Assembly (NCBI GenBank): GCA_002762735.1
Contig: PCVV01000014.1
Span: 1 to 15,653 of the forward strand
Direction: 5' to 3'
DNA: 15,653 nucleotides
From: Candidatus Pacearchaeota archaeon CG11_big_fil_rev_8_21_14_0_20_30_13
GTDB lineage: Archaea > Nanobdellota > Nanobdellia > Pacearchaeales > GW2011-AR1
The notes under the pieces are model-generated. The model was not told where the DNA came from. It made no database searches and was given only the letters and a program-made list of their open reading frames with translations. Numbering within the stretch: position 1 is the stretch's first letter; every line of letters begins with the position of its first letter. This document shows positions 1 through 7,800 of this stretch, piece by piece. A program made the translations under genes and the position numbers.

Positions 1-16
1 GTCTGTCTGTCTGTCT
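1..16. repeat. Tetranucleotide tandem repeat (GTCT)4, truncated by window edge
   Basis: Four perfect copies of GTCT occupy positions 1-16 and touch the window edge, so the true number is unknown. The repeat is in frame inside the minus-strand protein, where three tetranucleotides do not but twelve nucleotides do restore phase (4-aa period TDRQ). Gain or loss of one unit would shift the reading frame, as in bacterial contingency loci; whether that happens here is inference. Confidence 0.85.
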
Positions 17-305
17 TAACCCCATCATTTCCATTGGAAATCCTTGATATTTTGCCTTTTCCAAGCTTAAAAAATGAATTCTCTGTTGGATTTTCATTTA
101 AAGGAATATAAAATTTTTCTTCTTTTGTCTTATTTAACTCTAAAGATAAATCTTCTACTTTTTCTGTTAAATAATAAAGAGATTCTCCAATTTCAATTAT
201 TCCTTCTTTAAGATCAAAAAAACTTTCTTTTAAAGTAGACATTTCTTTTTCTAATGAAGAAATTTCAATTTTTACTTTATTAAATGCCTCTTTAATTTCG
301 TCCAT
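1..305 (-). CDS. Partial hypothetical protein with coiled-coil N-terminus and TDRQ repeat (cut by left edge)
   Basis: An open frame starts at an ATG at 305-303 and stays open to the window edge, giving 101 codons without a stop. The first ~65 residues are charged and leucine/isoleucine-rich with a heptad-like pattern and look like a coiled coil. A Gly/Lys-rich stretch follows, then the segment NGNDGVKTDRQT, where the frame enters a tandem GACA repeat (GTCT on the plus strand) that encodes a repeating Thr-Asp-Arg-Gln unit. From memory, similar proteins with TDRQ-type repeats followed by a DNA-binding-like C-terminus occur in Woesearchaeota/Pacearchaeota; the C-terminus here lies outside the window. 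The gene sits 31 bp downstream of the winged-helix gene. A TATA-like element (gtttaaaa on plus, 326-333) lies about 24 nt before the ATG, so it may have its own leaderless mRNA. Function unknown. Confidence 0.75.
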   Translation of the reverse strand, partial: MDEIKEAFNKVKIEISSLEKEMSTLKESFFDLKEGIIEIGESLYYLTEKVEDLSLELNKTKEEKFYIPLNENPTENSFFKLGKGKISRISNGNDGVKTDRQ

Positions 306-336
306 TACTTAAAATAAATTTTGGAGTTTAAAAGAA

Positions 337-627
337 TTAAGATAATTTAAAAGAACCTTTTTCTTGCTTTTTTGAGTATAATTCATAAATTAAGGGAGAT
401 AATTTCCATCTTGATCGTTTTAAATAATTAATTCCTTCTTTGTTCTTTTTTATTTCAATAATAAAATCTTTTTCTTTAAGCTCTTTTAGAATCCTTTTTA
501 TAAATTCTTCATCTCTTGCAATCTCTTTAGCTATATGGGCTGTAAAGATGGATTTGGGATTCTCTTGAAAGAGATAAAGAAGAATCTGTTCATAAATTTT
601 TTCTTTTTTTTGATTAGAAATTTTCAT
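337..627 (-). CDS. Small winged helix-turn-helix protein
   Basis: A 96-residue basic protein. Residues ~8-24 (KIYEQILLYLFQEN) form a predicted first helix, followed by a helix-turn-helix (about 28-52, FTAHIAKEIARDEEFIKRILKEL) and a short beta wing (DFIIEIKKNKEGINYLK), ending in an aromatic/basic tail. The order matches MarR/ArsR-like winged-helix DNA-binding domains; no effector domain is visible, so it is probably a compact transcription regulator or chromatin-type protein. The TATA-like gtttattaac (649-658, minus strand) is centred 26 nt from the ATG and no Shine-Dalgarno is present, suggesting a leaderless mRNA. It precedes the TDRQ-repeat gene in the same direction. Fold assignment is by pattern only and the target is unknown. 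Confidence 0.65.
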   Translation of the reverse strand: MKISNQKKEKIYEQILLYLFQENPKSIFTAHIAKEIARDEEFIKRILKELKEKDFIIEIKKNKEGINYLKRSRWKLSPLIYELYSKKQEKGSFKLS

Positions 628-666
628 AAAATAGAAATACCCTCTAAGTTAATAAACTTTTTAACC

Positions 667-1080
667 TTAATCTTTTTTTTGAGGGACCAGAGAAGGAAGT
701 CTGAAATGAGGAGGAAGATTTAATTCATCTTCAATTTCAAGAGATTTTATATTTGTTTTATTTAAAATTCCATTGAAAACTGCTAATCTAAATTCTTCTT
801 TTAATTCTTTCTTTTTCCAGTTTTTTAAGACTTCATCTGCAACTTTTGAATCTACTGAAAGAACCATTTTTCCGCTTAATTCTATTTTTGCAATATTCTT
901 TGAATAATTTATTGATGAGGTGAAATTAAAATCAAGGAGTGTTATTTTTTTATCTGGTAATTTTGAAGAGTTCTCTTCGATAGAATCAATGTTTAGTGAA
1001 GTTTCAATTTTTAAGTCCTTAAAATCATTTGTATACTTCTCTGCAAAAATTTTTGTATAATTAAAACCAACTACTCTCAT
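667..1080 (-). CDS. Conserved-type hypothetical protein, possibly SecB-like
   Basis: A 137-residue soluble protein. After a short N-terminus, several amphipathic beta-strands follow (KIETSLNIDSIEE, KKITLLDFNFTSSIN, NIAKIELSGKMVLSVD). Then comes a long helix (ADEVLKNWKKKELKEEFRLAVFNGILNKTNIKSLEI) and a C-terminal LPPHFRLPSL motif. Beta-strands followed by one long helix and a proline-rich end with hydrophobic residues is the layout of the SecB export chaperone, and small SecB-like proteins are known in some archaea. This is resemblance in topology and tail only; no invariant residue proves it. Start is the ATG at 1080-1078; a weak TATA-like tttaaaaa lies near 1105-1112. A 39-bp gap separates it from the winged-helix gene downstream. 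If the SecB reading is wrong, it is simply an unknown cytoplasmic protein. Confidence 0.6.
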   Translation of the reverse strand: MRVVGFNYTKIFAEKYTNDFKDLKIETSLNIDSIEENSSKLPDKKITLLDFNFTSSINYSKNIAKIELSGKMVLSVDSKVADEVLKNWKKKELKEEFRLAVFNGILNKTNIKSLEIEDELNLPPHFRLPSLVPQKKD

Positions 1081-1133
1081 CTTAATTTTAAGATAAATTC
1101 TTTGTTTTTAAAGATTTGTATTTTTAAAGAAAA

Positions 1134-1394
1134 TTAAATTAAGTCTTCTTCAGAAACAATTACAAAGTCTCCAATTGCAATAATTGAAGAATAAGGAATT
1201 AATAATTCATTCTCACTTGATCTTTCAAGATTTAAATTTTTTGTATAGATAGTTGAATCCTTTACAACAAGGTTAATTAATTCCCCTGATTTTGTTTCGA
1301 ATGAGACATCTTTTACAAATCCTAATCTTTTACCTTCTTTTGTTACGATCATCTTCCCCAAAAGGGTATTGAATGGTAGTTTTTCTGATTGCAT
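1134..1394 (-). CDS. PRC-barrel domain protein
   Basis: An 86-residue protein made almost entirely of one PRC-barrel: the opening LLGKMIVTKEGKRLGFVKDV (a residue at the lip of the barrel followed by the Gly-x-Val-x-Asp turn), then a strand ending in LINLVVKD and a closing IPYSSIIAIGDFVIVSEE. Single-domain PRC-barrel proteins are abundant in archaea. In euryarchaea some (CdpB1/CdpB2) bind SepF in the cell-division machinery, while others are linked to RNA processing; the sequence does not decide between these. The gene is the last minus-strand gene before the origin, with a TATA-like aatttataaa at 1414-1423 centred about 24 nt from the ATG. Confidence 0.75.
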   Translation of the reverse strand: MQSEKLPFNTLLGKMIVTKEGKRLGFVKDVSFETKSGELINLVVKDSTIYTKNLNLERSSENELLIPYSSIIAIGDFVIVSEEDLI

Positions 1395-1576
1395 GTCTTT
1401 CTTAAATAGAGTTAATTTATAAATTTATCTCTAAACAAGAATATGCTTTAATTATTTTTAAAAGTATCTTTCATCTCCTAGATTTTTTATATTAAACTGT
1501 TTTGAATTATAATTTTCATGAGAGATTCATTTTTTTATTTTGTTTTAATAAATAAATTGTAACTTTTAAATTAATT

Positions 1577-1590
1577 AAAAGGTATATAAA
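1577..1590 (+). promoter_or_regulatory. BRE/TATA-like promoter facing into the origin
   Basis: The string aaaaggtatataaa reads as a purine-rich BRE followed by a TATA box, among the best matches to the archaeal consensus in the window. Predicted start is near 1612-1616. No ORF follows; the first box and the A/T core lie downstream, with T-rich tracts at about 1662-1692 that could end a short transcript. Confidence 0.4.
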
Positions 1591-1640
1591 CTATATTGAA
1601 TTCTGATAAAAGTAAACTAAAAAAGTTGGATGAAGACACT

Positions 1641-1661
1641 CACCCCCTTATTTCTTTTGGA
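1641..1661 (-). promoter_or_regulatory. Origin recognition box 1 (inverted, G-rich)
   Basis: On the minus strand it reads TCCAAAAGAAAT followed by AAGGGGG, matching the archaeal ORB pattern (TCCA..GAAA.. then a G-string). It agrees with box 2 in 17 of 21 positions by hand alignment and points toward the A/T core from the left. Confidence 0.8.
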
Positions 1662-1693
1662 GATTTATTTTTCACTCTTTTTTGAATTTTTTG

Positions 1694-1739
1694 TTATATA
1701 ATTTATTTAAAAAAATTTATATTATATATAATATATATA
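1694..1739. promoter_or_regulatory. A/T-only core, candidate duplex-unwinding element
   Basis: Forty-six consecutive bases contain no G or C, with extended alternating TA steps; the A/T-rich character continues to about 1768. It lies between the oppositely oriented boxes 1 and 2, where melting is expected in archaeal origins. Confidence 0.7.
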
Positions 1740-1831
1740 CTATTTACTCTTTTTATATTATATATCCTCTTTTAATAAGAAAATAAATTAATTGAAATAC
1801 TTTTGATTATTTTAATGCTTAAAATTAATTT

Positions 1832-1852
1832 TCCATAAGAAATAAAGGTGTC
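1832..1852 (+). promoter_or_regulatory. Origin recognition box 2
   Basis: It reads TCCATAAGAAAT followed by AAAGGTGTC. It matches box 3 in 19 of 21 positions, and the similarity extends as three free bases then CTTTG (to 1860). Orientation is opposite to box 1. Confidence 0.8.
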
Positions 1853-1929
1853 TTTCTTTGACAGTAGTTATAATCCTTTATATAATTAATTTCTTTTTTT
1901 CCGTTGAGTTAATCCAAATAGAATCATTC

Positions 1930-1950
1930 TCCATAAGAAATGAACGTGTC
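1930..1950 (+). promoter_or_regulatory. Origin recognition box 3
   Basis: It reads TCCATAAGAAAT followed by GAACGTGTC, exactly 98 bp downstream of box 2. It is bracketed by the 8-bp inverted repeat aatccaaa (1911-1918) and tttggatt (1955-1962). It lies just upstream of the predicted cdc6 TATA element, so initiator binding here could also control its own gene. Confidence 0.8.
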
Positions 1951-1960
1951 AGACTTTGGA

Positions 1961-1970
1961 TTTTTTAAAT
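1961..1970 (+). promoter_or_regulatory. TATA-like element of orc1/cdc6
   Basis: The A/T-only ttttttaaat is centred about 24 nt before the cdc6 ATG, predicting a leaderless transcript. It is 10 bp from box 3, close enough for promoter occlusion by bound Orc1/Cdc6 (inference). Confidence 0.45.
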
Positions 1971-1989
1971 TAAATGAAACACAACAAAA

Positions 1990-3207
1990 ATGAACAACGA
2001 ATTAGATAAAATCTTCGATTCTTTTGACAAAAACAGCATTTTTAAAGATAAATCTTTTTTACAATCAAACTATAAGCCAGAAGCAATTCCCCATAGAGAA
2101 AAAGAAATTAATCAGATTGCTTCTATTTTAGCTCCTGTTTTAAGAGGAGAAAAAACAAGTAATCTATTTTTATATGGAAATACTGGAACTGGAAAAACGC
2201 TTTCTATATTTAAAGTTCAAGAAGCGCTAGAAAAAAGAATGCAACAATCAGTTAATTCTGGATTTGAATTAAAAATTCAATATATTAATTGTAAACTCAA
2301 ACAAGTAGCAGACACTGAATATAGAATTCTTGCCGAAATAATTCGTCAATTGGGGGGAGAAGTTCCTGCAACTGGACTTCCAACTCAAGCGGTTTATAGT
2401 AAGTTTATAGAAATGATTGATGGAAAAAAACAACTCTTAGTCTTAATTTTAGATGAAGTTGACCAACTCGTAAAAAAAATTTCAAATAATTTTTTATACA
2501 ATTTAACAAGACTTAACTCAGAACTTTCAAAATCCCAAATTTCATTAGTTGGAATTTCAAATGATTTAACTTTTTTAGAGAATATTGATCCAAGAGTAAA
2601 AAGTTCCTTATCTGAAGAAGAAATCATTTTTTCTCCTTATAATGCTCTTCAGATACAGGACATTCTTTTGAAAAGGGTTGAAGGTGCATTTAAAGAGAAG
2701 GTTTTAGATGCAGGGGTAGTTGCAAAATGTGGTGCTTATGCTGCAAGAGAATCTGGAGATGTAAGAAGAGCATTAGACCTCCTAAGAGTTGCTGGAGAAT
2801 TAGCAGAAAGAGAAAATTCAAAAAAAGTAACAGTAAATCACATAGACGAGGCAAAAAGAAAAATAGAAAGAGACAAAATCTTAGATATAGTAAGTAATCA
2901 TCCAAAACAATTTCAAGTGGTTTTAAATTCAATAATCCTTCTTTCAGAAGAAAAAAAAAGCATCCCTTTATTTACTGGAGATATATACCATCATTATCAC
3001 AAATATTGTACCTCTAATAAAATCGAACCCCTTACTCAAAGAAGAGTTGGCGATATAATTCAGGAATTTGATATGCTTGGAATAATCAATGTACGAGTCA
3101 TTTCCAAAGGAAGAGGAGGAAGGATGAGGGAAATAAAGTTAGTTATTTCAGATGGAGTTTTAAAAAAAGCGAAAGAAATTATTAATTCATCTGTAAATTA
3201 TGATTAA
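1990..3207 (+). CDS. cdc6: Orc1/Cdc6 replication initiator
   Basis: A 405-residue AAA+ ATPase that binds origin recognition boxes and helps load the MCM helicase. Walker A is GNTGTGKT (63-70) and Walker B is LILDEVD with DE at 155-156. A sensor-1-like SND lies in VGISNDLTFLENIDPRVKSSL, followed by SEEEIIFSPY typical of the Orc1/Cdc6 initiator region. Sensor 2 is SGDVRRALDLL (G256, arginines 259-260). The C-terminal ~110 residues form the winged-helix DNA-binding domain (TQRRVGDIIQEFDMLGIINV is its recognition part). Length is normal for the family. The start is the ATG at 1990, preceded at a suitable distance by a TATA element. Position beside the box-bearing origin and upstream of both PolD subunits fits a cognate initiator. 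No second copy is visible in the window. Confidence 0.97.
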   Translation: MNNELDKIFDSFDKNSIFKDKSFLQSNYKPEAIPHREKEINQIASILAPVLRGEKTSNLFLYGNTGTGKTLSIFKVQEALEKRMQQSVNSGFELKIQYINCKLKQVADTEYRILAEIIRQLGGEVPATGLPTQAVYSKFIEMIDGKKQLLVLILDEVDQLVKKISNNFLYNLTRLNSELSKSQISLVGISNDLTFLENIDPRVKSSLSEEEIIFSPYNALQIQDILLKRVEGAFKEKVLDAGVVAKCGAYAARESGDVRRALDLLRVAGELAERENSKKVTVNHIDEAKRKIERDKILDIVSNHPKQFQVVLNSIILLSEEKKSIPLFTGDIYHHYHKYCTSNKIEPLTQRRVGDIIQEFDMLGIINVRVISKGRGGRMREIKLVISDGVLKKAKEIINSSVNYD

Positions 3208-3233
3208 TATAAATTACTCTTTAAATGTAAAAA

Positions 3234-4814
3234 ATGAATCAAGAAGAAATTCAGAAAATTTGTATAGAGAAAAATGTTCTTTTAGAAGATTCTCTCATAA
3301 AGAATCTTTCTTCTCTTGAAGATCCTCTTCTTTTCGGATTTTTACTTGATAAACTTAAATCTCTCTCCGGAAAAAAGTTTATAACAAATAATCTTTTTGA
3401 GAAAAATGAAAAAATTATAAAGAAATTTTTTGGAAAACTTGCTTTAAAAAAGGGTGTTAATGAAATTGAATTTTATAAGTTTCCTAAAGAATTTTCCATT
3501 AAAAATCTCAAAAAAATAGAAAAGTCAATTAATTCATATGAAGAAGGAGCTGTTAAGGTCCTTGCTTCCTCTTTTTCTATGGGTAAAAAATTAGAAGTTA
3601 AAGATTTCGTTTATCATTTTAGAAATCGTTATGAAGATTTAAAAGAGATTTTAAATGAAAAAGAGGAACTTGAGAATCTTGTTTCAATCAATAAACTTTC
3701 AAATGAAAAACAAAAATTTTCGGTTATTGGAATGGTTTATAGCAAAAAAATAACTAAAAATAAAAATATTCTCTTGGAAATAGAAGACTTAACCGGAAAA
3801 TTAAACGTTTTAATAAGCTCTTCAAAAGAAGGTTTGCTTAAAGAATCAGAAGATATTACTTTAGATTCTGTTATTGGATTTAAAGGTGTTGGAAATTCAG
3901 AAATCCTTTTTGCAAATGAAATCTTCTTTCCTGAGGCTTATCTTTCAGAAAGGAAAAAAAGTCTATCCGAAGAGTATGCTCTTTTTATAGGAGATATTCA
4001 TTATGGGAGTAAAAATTTTCTCGAAAAAGATTTTTTAAATTTTTTAAATTTTTTAAATGAAGAAACTCCGGAATCTAGAAAAATAAAATATCTCTTTATT
4101 GTAGGGGATCTTGTAACAGGTATTGGAAATTATCCTAATCAAGAACCAGACCTTAAAATTAAAGATCTTGAGGGGCAATTTCAAAAGATTGCAGAACTTT
4201 TAGGAAAAATTAGAAAAGATATTAAAATAATTATTTCTCCAGGAAATCATGATTGTGTTCGACTTATGGAACCTCAACCTCTTTTAGATGAAAAATATGC
4301 TTGGCCACTTTATGAGCTTGAAAATGTTATTCTTTTAGGAAATCCTTCGATGGTGAACATTGGAGAAATGGAAGGGTTTGAGGGTTTTAATGTTTTGATA
4401 TATCATGGGTTTTCCTTTCCATTTTATGCAAATAATATCCCAAAATTAATAGAAGAAAAAACAATGAATCAACCAGAAAAAATTATGGGTTATCTTTTAA
4501 AAAATAGGCATTTAGCTCCTACACACGCTTCTACACAATTTTTTCCTTCAGAAAAAGATGGTCTTTTAATCAAAAAGACTCCAGATATCTTTGTATCTGG
4601 CCATACTCATAAAAGTGGAGCAGCTTATTTTAACAATGTGCTTGCTTTATCTGTTTCAAGTTGGGAAGGTCTAACTCCTTATCAGGAAAAATTTGGGAAC
4701 AAACCGGATCATTGTAAGGTTCCAATGTTTAATCTCAAAACAAGACAAATAAAAATTCTTGATTTTGAAACTGGTCAGGATGGGATAAAACTCTCCTCGG
4801 AAGAACTAAAATGA
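3234..4814 (+). CDS. polB: DNA polymerase D small subunit DP1
   Basis: A 526-residue protein, the exonuclease/accessory subunit of the archaeal replicative polymerase PolD. An N-terminal helical part is followed by an OB-fold (~160-235, FSVIGMVYSKK to LFANEIFFPE) and a calcineurin-like phosphodiesterase domain. The metal-binding motifs are intact: GDIHYGS (253-259), GDLVTG (291-296), GNHD (337-340), YHGFS (from 390) and GHTHKSG (from 456). Intact histidines and aspartates imply an active Mre11-like 3'-5' proofreading nuclease, unlike eukaryotic B-subunits where these are lost. A TATA-like taatataaat (3204-3213) overlaps the cdc6 stop codon and predicts a leaderless mRNA. The gene overlaps DP2 by 4 bp (ATGA), so the subunits are likely translationally coupled. 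An in-frame triple 9-bp repeat encodes FLNFLNFLN. Confidence 0.97.
   Translation: MNQEEIQKICIEKNVLLEDSLIKNLSSLEDPLLFGFLLDKLKSLSGKKFITNNLFEKNEKIIKKFFGKLALKKGVNEIEFYKFPKEFSIKNLKKIEKSINSYEEGAVKVLASSFSMGKKLEVKDFVYHFRNRYEDLKEILNEKEELENLVSINKLSNEKQKFSVIGMVYSKKITKNKNILLEIEDLTGKLNVLISSSKEGLLKESEDITLDSVIGFKGVGNSEILFANEIFFPEAYLSERKKSLSEEYALFIGDIHYGSKNFLEKDFLNFLNFLNEETPESRKIKYLFIVGDLVTGIGNYPNQEPDLKIKDLEGQFQKIAELLGKIRKDIKIIISPGNHDCVRLMEPQPLLDEKYAWPLYELENVILLGNPSMVNIGEMEGFEGFNVLIYHGFSFPFYANNIPKLIEEKTMNQPEKIMGYLLKNRHLAPTHASTQFFPSEKDGLLIKKTPDIFVSGHTHKSGAAYFNNVLALSVSSWEGLTPYQEKFGNKPDHCKVPMFNLKTRQIKILDFETGQDGIKLSSEELK
4031..4057 (+). repeat. In-frame triple 9-bp repeat inside DP1
   Basis: Three perfect copies of ttttttaaa encode FLN three times, between phosphodiesterase motifs I and II of DP1. 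Copy-number change would add or remove whole FLN units without a frameshift. Confidence 0.85.
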
Positions 4815-7800
4815 AAACAGAAGAATATTTTAAAAATTTAAAAGAAGGGGTAGATGAAATTTATTCCTTAACAAATCAAGCAAGAGGGAAAGGTTTTGAT
4901 CCTGTCGATTCAGTCGAAATTCCTCTTGCAATGAGTATGGCAGAAAAGGTAGTTGGATTAATTTCTACTATTTATCCGCAAATGATGCATTCAGGTATAA
5001 CTGAAAGAATTCTTGAATTTGAATCTGAATATGGAAAGCTTGATCCCACCGTTGTTTTTAAAATTGCTGATGAGATTTCTGATCAAAAATTTTGTAAATT
5101 TTCTAGCATTTTAAAGTCTATAGATGCTGGAATTAGGGTTGGGATGGCTTATTCTACCTTAGGAGTTGTTTCAAGTCCAATTGAAGGATATACCGGAATA
5201 GAAATTGGAAAAACTCAAGATAAAAAAGACTACCTTGTTGCAAATTTTTCTGGACCAATTCGTTCTGCAGGAACAACTGCTTCTTGTCTCGCATTAATTT
5301 TAATAGACTTTCTGAGAGAAAAATTTGGATTTGCTAAATATGATCCAACAGAAAAAGAAATTAAAAGAGTCTGGTCAGAATTATCCGATTTCCATGAAAG
5401 GATAACTAATTTACAATATATGCCTACTGAAGAAGAAACCCTTTTTCTTGCAAAACACATGCCCATTCAAGTTGCAGGAGATCCTTCAGAAAAATTAGAA
5501 GTTTCTAATTATAAAAATTTAGATAGGGTTAATACAAACTATCTTAGAAGTGGTTTTTGTCTGGTTATGGCTGAGGGTCTTGCTCAAAAGGCCGCAAAAG
5601 GATATCGTTTATTAGATCAAGCGAGAAAGAATGGGATAAAATGTACCGGTTTTGATTTTTTACCAGAGTATATAGAAATCCATGAAAAAAGAACTTTAGG
5701 AAAAGATAAAAAAAGCGGTCCTCCTACTTATATCAAAGATCTTGTGGCTGGAAGACCGATCTATGGTCATCCTTCTAGATCTGGAGGATTTAGATTTAGA
5801 TATGGGCGTGGACGTTCATCAGGATTTAGTGCAGTTTCTGTTCATCCCGCAACAATGGCAGTAACCGACGGATTTCTTGCAATCGGAACTCAATTAAAGA
5901 TAGAAAAACCGACTAAAGGATGTGCAGTTACTACATGTGATGAAATAGAAGGACCAATTGTAAAGTTAAAAAACGGAAGTGTAATTCAACTTAAAGATAG
6001 TTTTAAAGTAAAAAAACTTTATTCCGAAATAGAAGAAATTCTTTATTTGGGAGACCTTCTTTTTCCTTTCTCTGATCTCTTAAATCGTAATGCAAATCTA
6101 ATTGTTCCAGGATATGTTGAGGAATGGTGGAATTTGGAATTAATAAAAAAGGGGTTCAATAAAACTTTAAATTATTATGAAGTTCCTTTTGAAAGTGCGG
6201 TTGAGTTAAGTGAAAAATATGGGGTGCCTTTACACCCAAAGTATATTTATTATTGGACACAAATTTCTATTGAAGAATTTTCTAATTTATATAATTGGAT
6301 TAAATCTTCTTGGGTGGATGAAAAACTTGTTCTTCCCTTTTCAAAAAAAGAAAAAGAAATTTTTTCACTTGGAAAAAGAGCTTTAGAACTTTTAGGAATT
6401 CCTCATCAGGTAATCATTGAAAATGTAGTCTTAGATAAAGAATCAAGCAAAGCAATTCTTTTTAATTTGGGTTTAGAATCTTTTCCTTTAGAAAAAACTT
6501 TCTTAAAAGAATTTTTTAGCAAAGAGCTTCCAAAATCTGAAAATGTTTTAGAAATTGTGAATTCCCTTTCAAAATTTGAAATAAAAGATAAGGCAGGAGA
6601 ATTTATTGGGGCAAGAATGGGTAGGCCAGAGAAAGCAAAATTAAGAAAGCTTATTGGAAGTCCAAATGTACTTTTTCCTGTTGGAAACCAAGGAGGAAGA
6701 CTTAGAAGTGTTGAAGCAGCTTGCGAGGTAGGGTATGTGAAAGGGACTTTTCCTCTTTTTTATTGTGAAAATTGTGCACAGGAAACAGTCTATCGAAAAT
6801 GTGAGAAATGTTTCTCAAAAACAAAACAAAAATATTACTTTTCAGATATCAAAGAAAAATCTTTTAGTGAAAAAGTGGAATACTCTCAAAAAGTTGGTCA
6901 ACCCTATTTAACTCAAAAAATTAATATTCAGGATTATTTTAATTCTGCAAAAGATTTGATTTCATTTACAAGAGAGGATTTGCCTCCTTTGATTAAAGGA
7001 GTTCGTGGACTTAGTTCTGAATCAAAAATTCCGGAGCACTTATCTAAGGGAATTCTTAGAGCCAAATATAATTTACAAGTCAATAAAGATGGGACTATAA
7101 GAATGGATGCAACAGAGCTACCACTTGTTTCATTTAGACCAAGAGAAATTGGAACGAGTGTCTCAAAACTTAGAGATTTAGGTTATGATGAAGATATAGA
7201 AGGAAATCCTCTTGAAAACGAAAATCAGATAATTGAGCTTATGCCACATGATGTTCTAATTCCAAGTGCAGTAGAAACTCCAGATGAAAAAGGGGAAGAT
7301 ATTTTTAAGAATATTTGTAATTTTATTGATGAACTTTTACAAAAAGTTTATTCTCTCCCAGCATATTATAAAATTAAAACAAAAGAAGATTTAATTGGAA
7401 AACTTGGTGTGTGTATGGCTCCTCATAATTGTGCGGGAGTGATTTGTAGGTTTATTGGGTTTTCGAAGACCCTTGGCCTTTTAGCGAGTCCCTATATGCA
7501 TGCAGCAATTAGAAGAGACTGTGATGGAGATGAAGCTGCAATTATGTTACTAGGAGATGTTTTACTAAATTTTTCAAGAAAATTTTTACCAAGTCATAGG
7601 GGAGGAACCCAAGATGCACCTTTAGTTTTAAATGCAAAAATTGATGCAGGAGAAGTCGATGATCAAATTTTAGATTTTGAAGTTACAAGAGGGTATCCTT
7701 TAGAACTTTATAATTTAGCTGAAAAAAGAGTACATTCTTCAAAAGTGAATATCACAACTATAAGAAAAATTTTGAAGGAAGGAAAAGATCCATTTAGAAA

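Larger units (their letters stand above)
1395..1989. other. Replication origin region (oriC)
   Basis: A 595-bp gap without a plausible gene, between divergent genes and directly upstream of orc1/cdc6. It contains one origin recognition box on the minus strand (1641-1661), two on the plus strand (1832-1852 and 1930-1950) and, between the opposed boxes, a run of 46 A/T-only bases (1694-1739) within a wider TATA-type alternating stretch to 1768, suitable as a duplex-unwinding element. Inverted boxes flanking an A/T-rich core next to the initiator gene is the standard architecture of archaeal origins such as those of Pyrococcus. The part from 1395 to about 1575 holds the PRC-barrel promoter and otherwise nothing recognised. 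Confidence 0.85.

Noticed and set aside
535..723. Plus-strand 62-aa frame over the winged-helix gene
   Set aside because: Phe/Ile-rich antisense translation with no promoter or motif.
2394..2932. Minus-strand frames inside cdc6
   Set aside because: Low-complexity Leu/Phe/Ser translations opposite a well-conserved AAA+ protein; no independent support.
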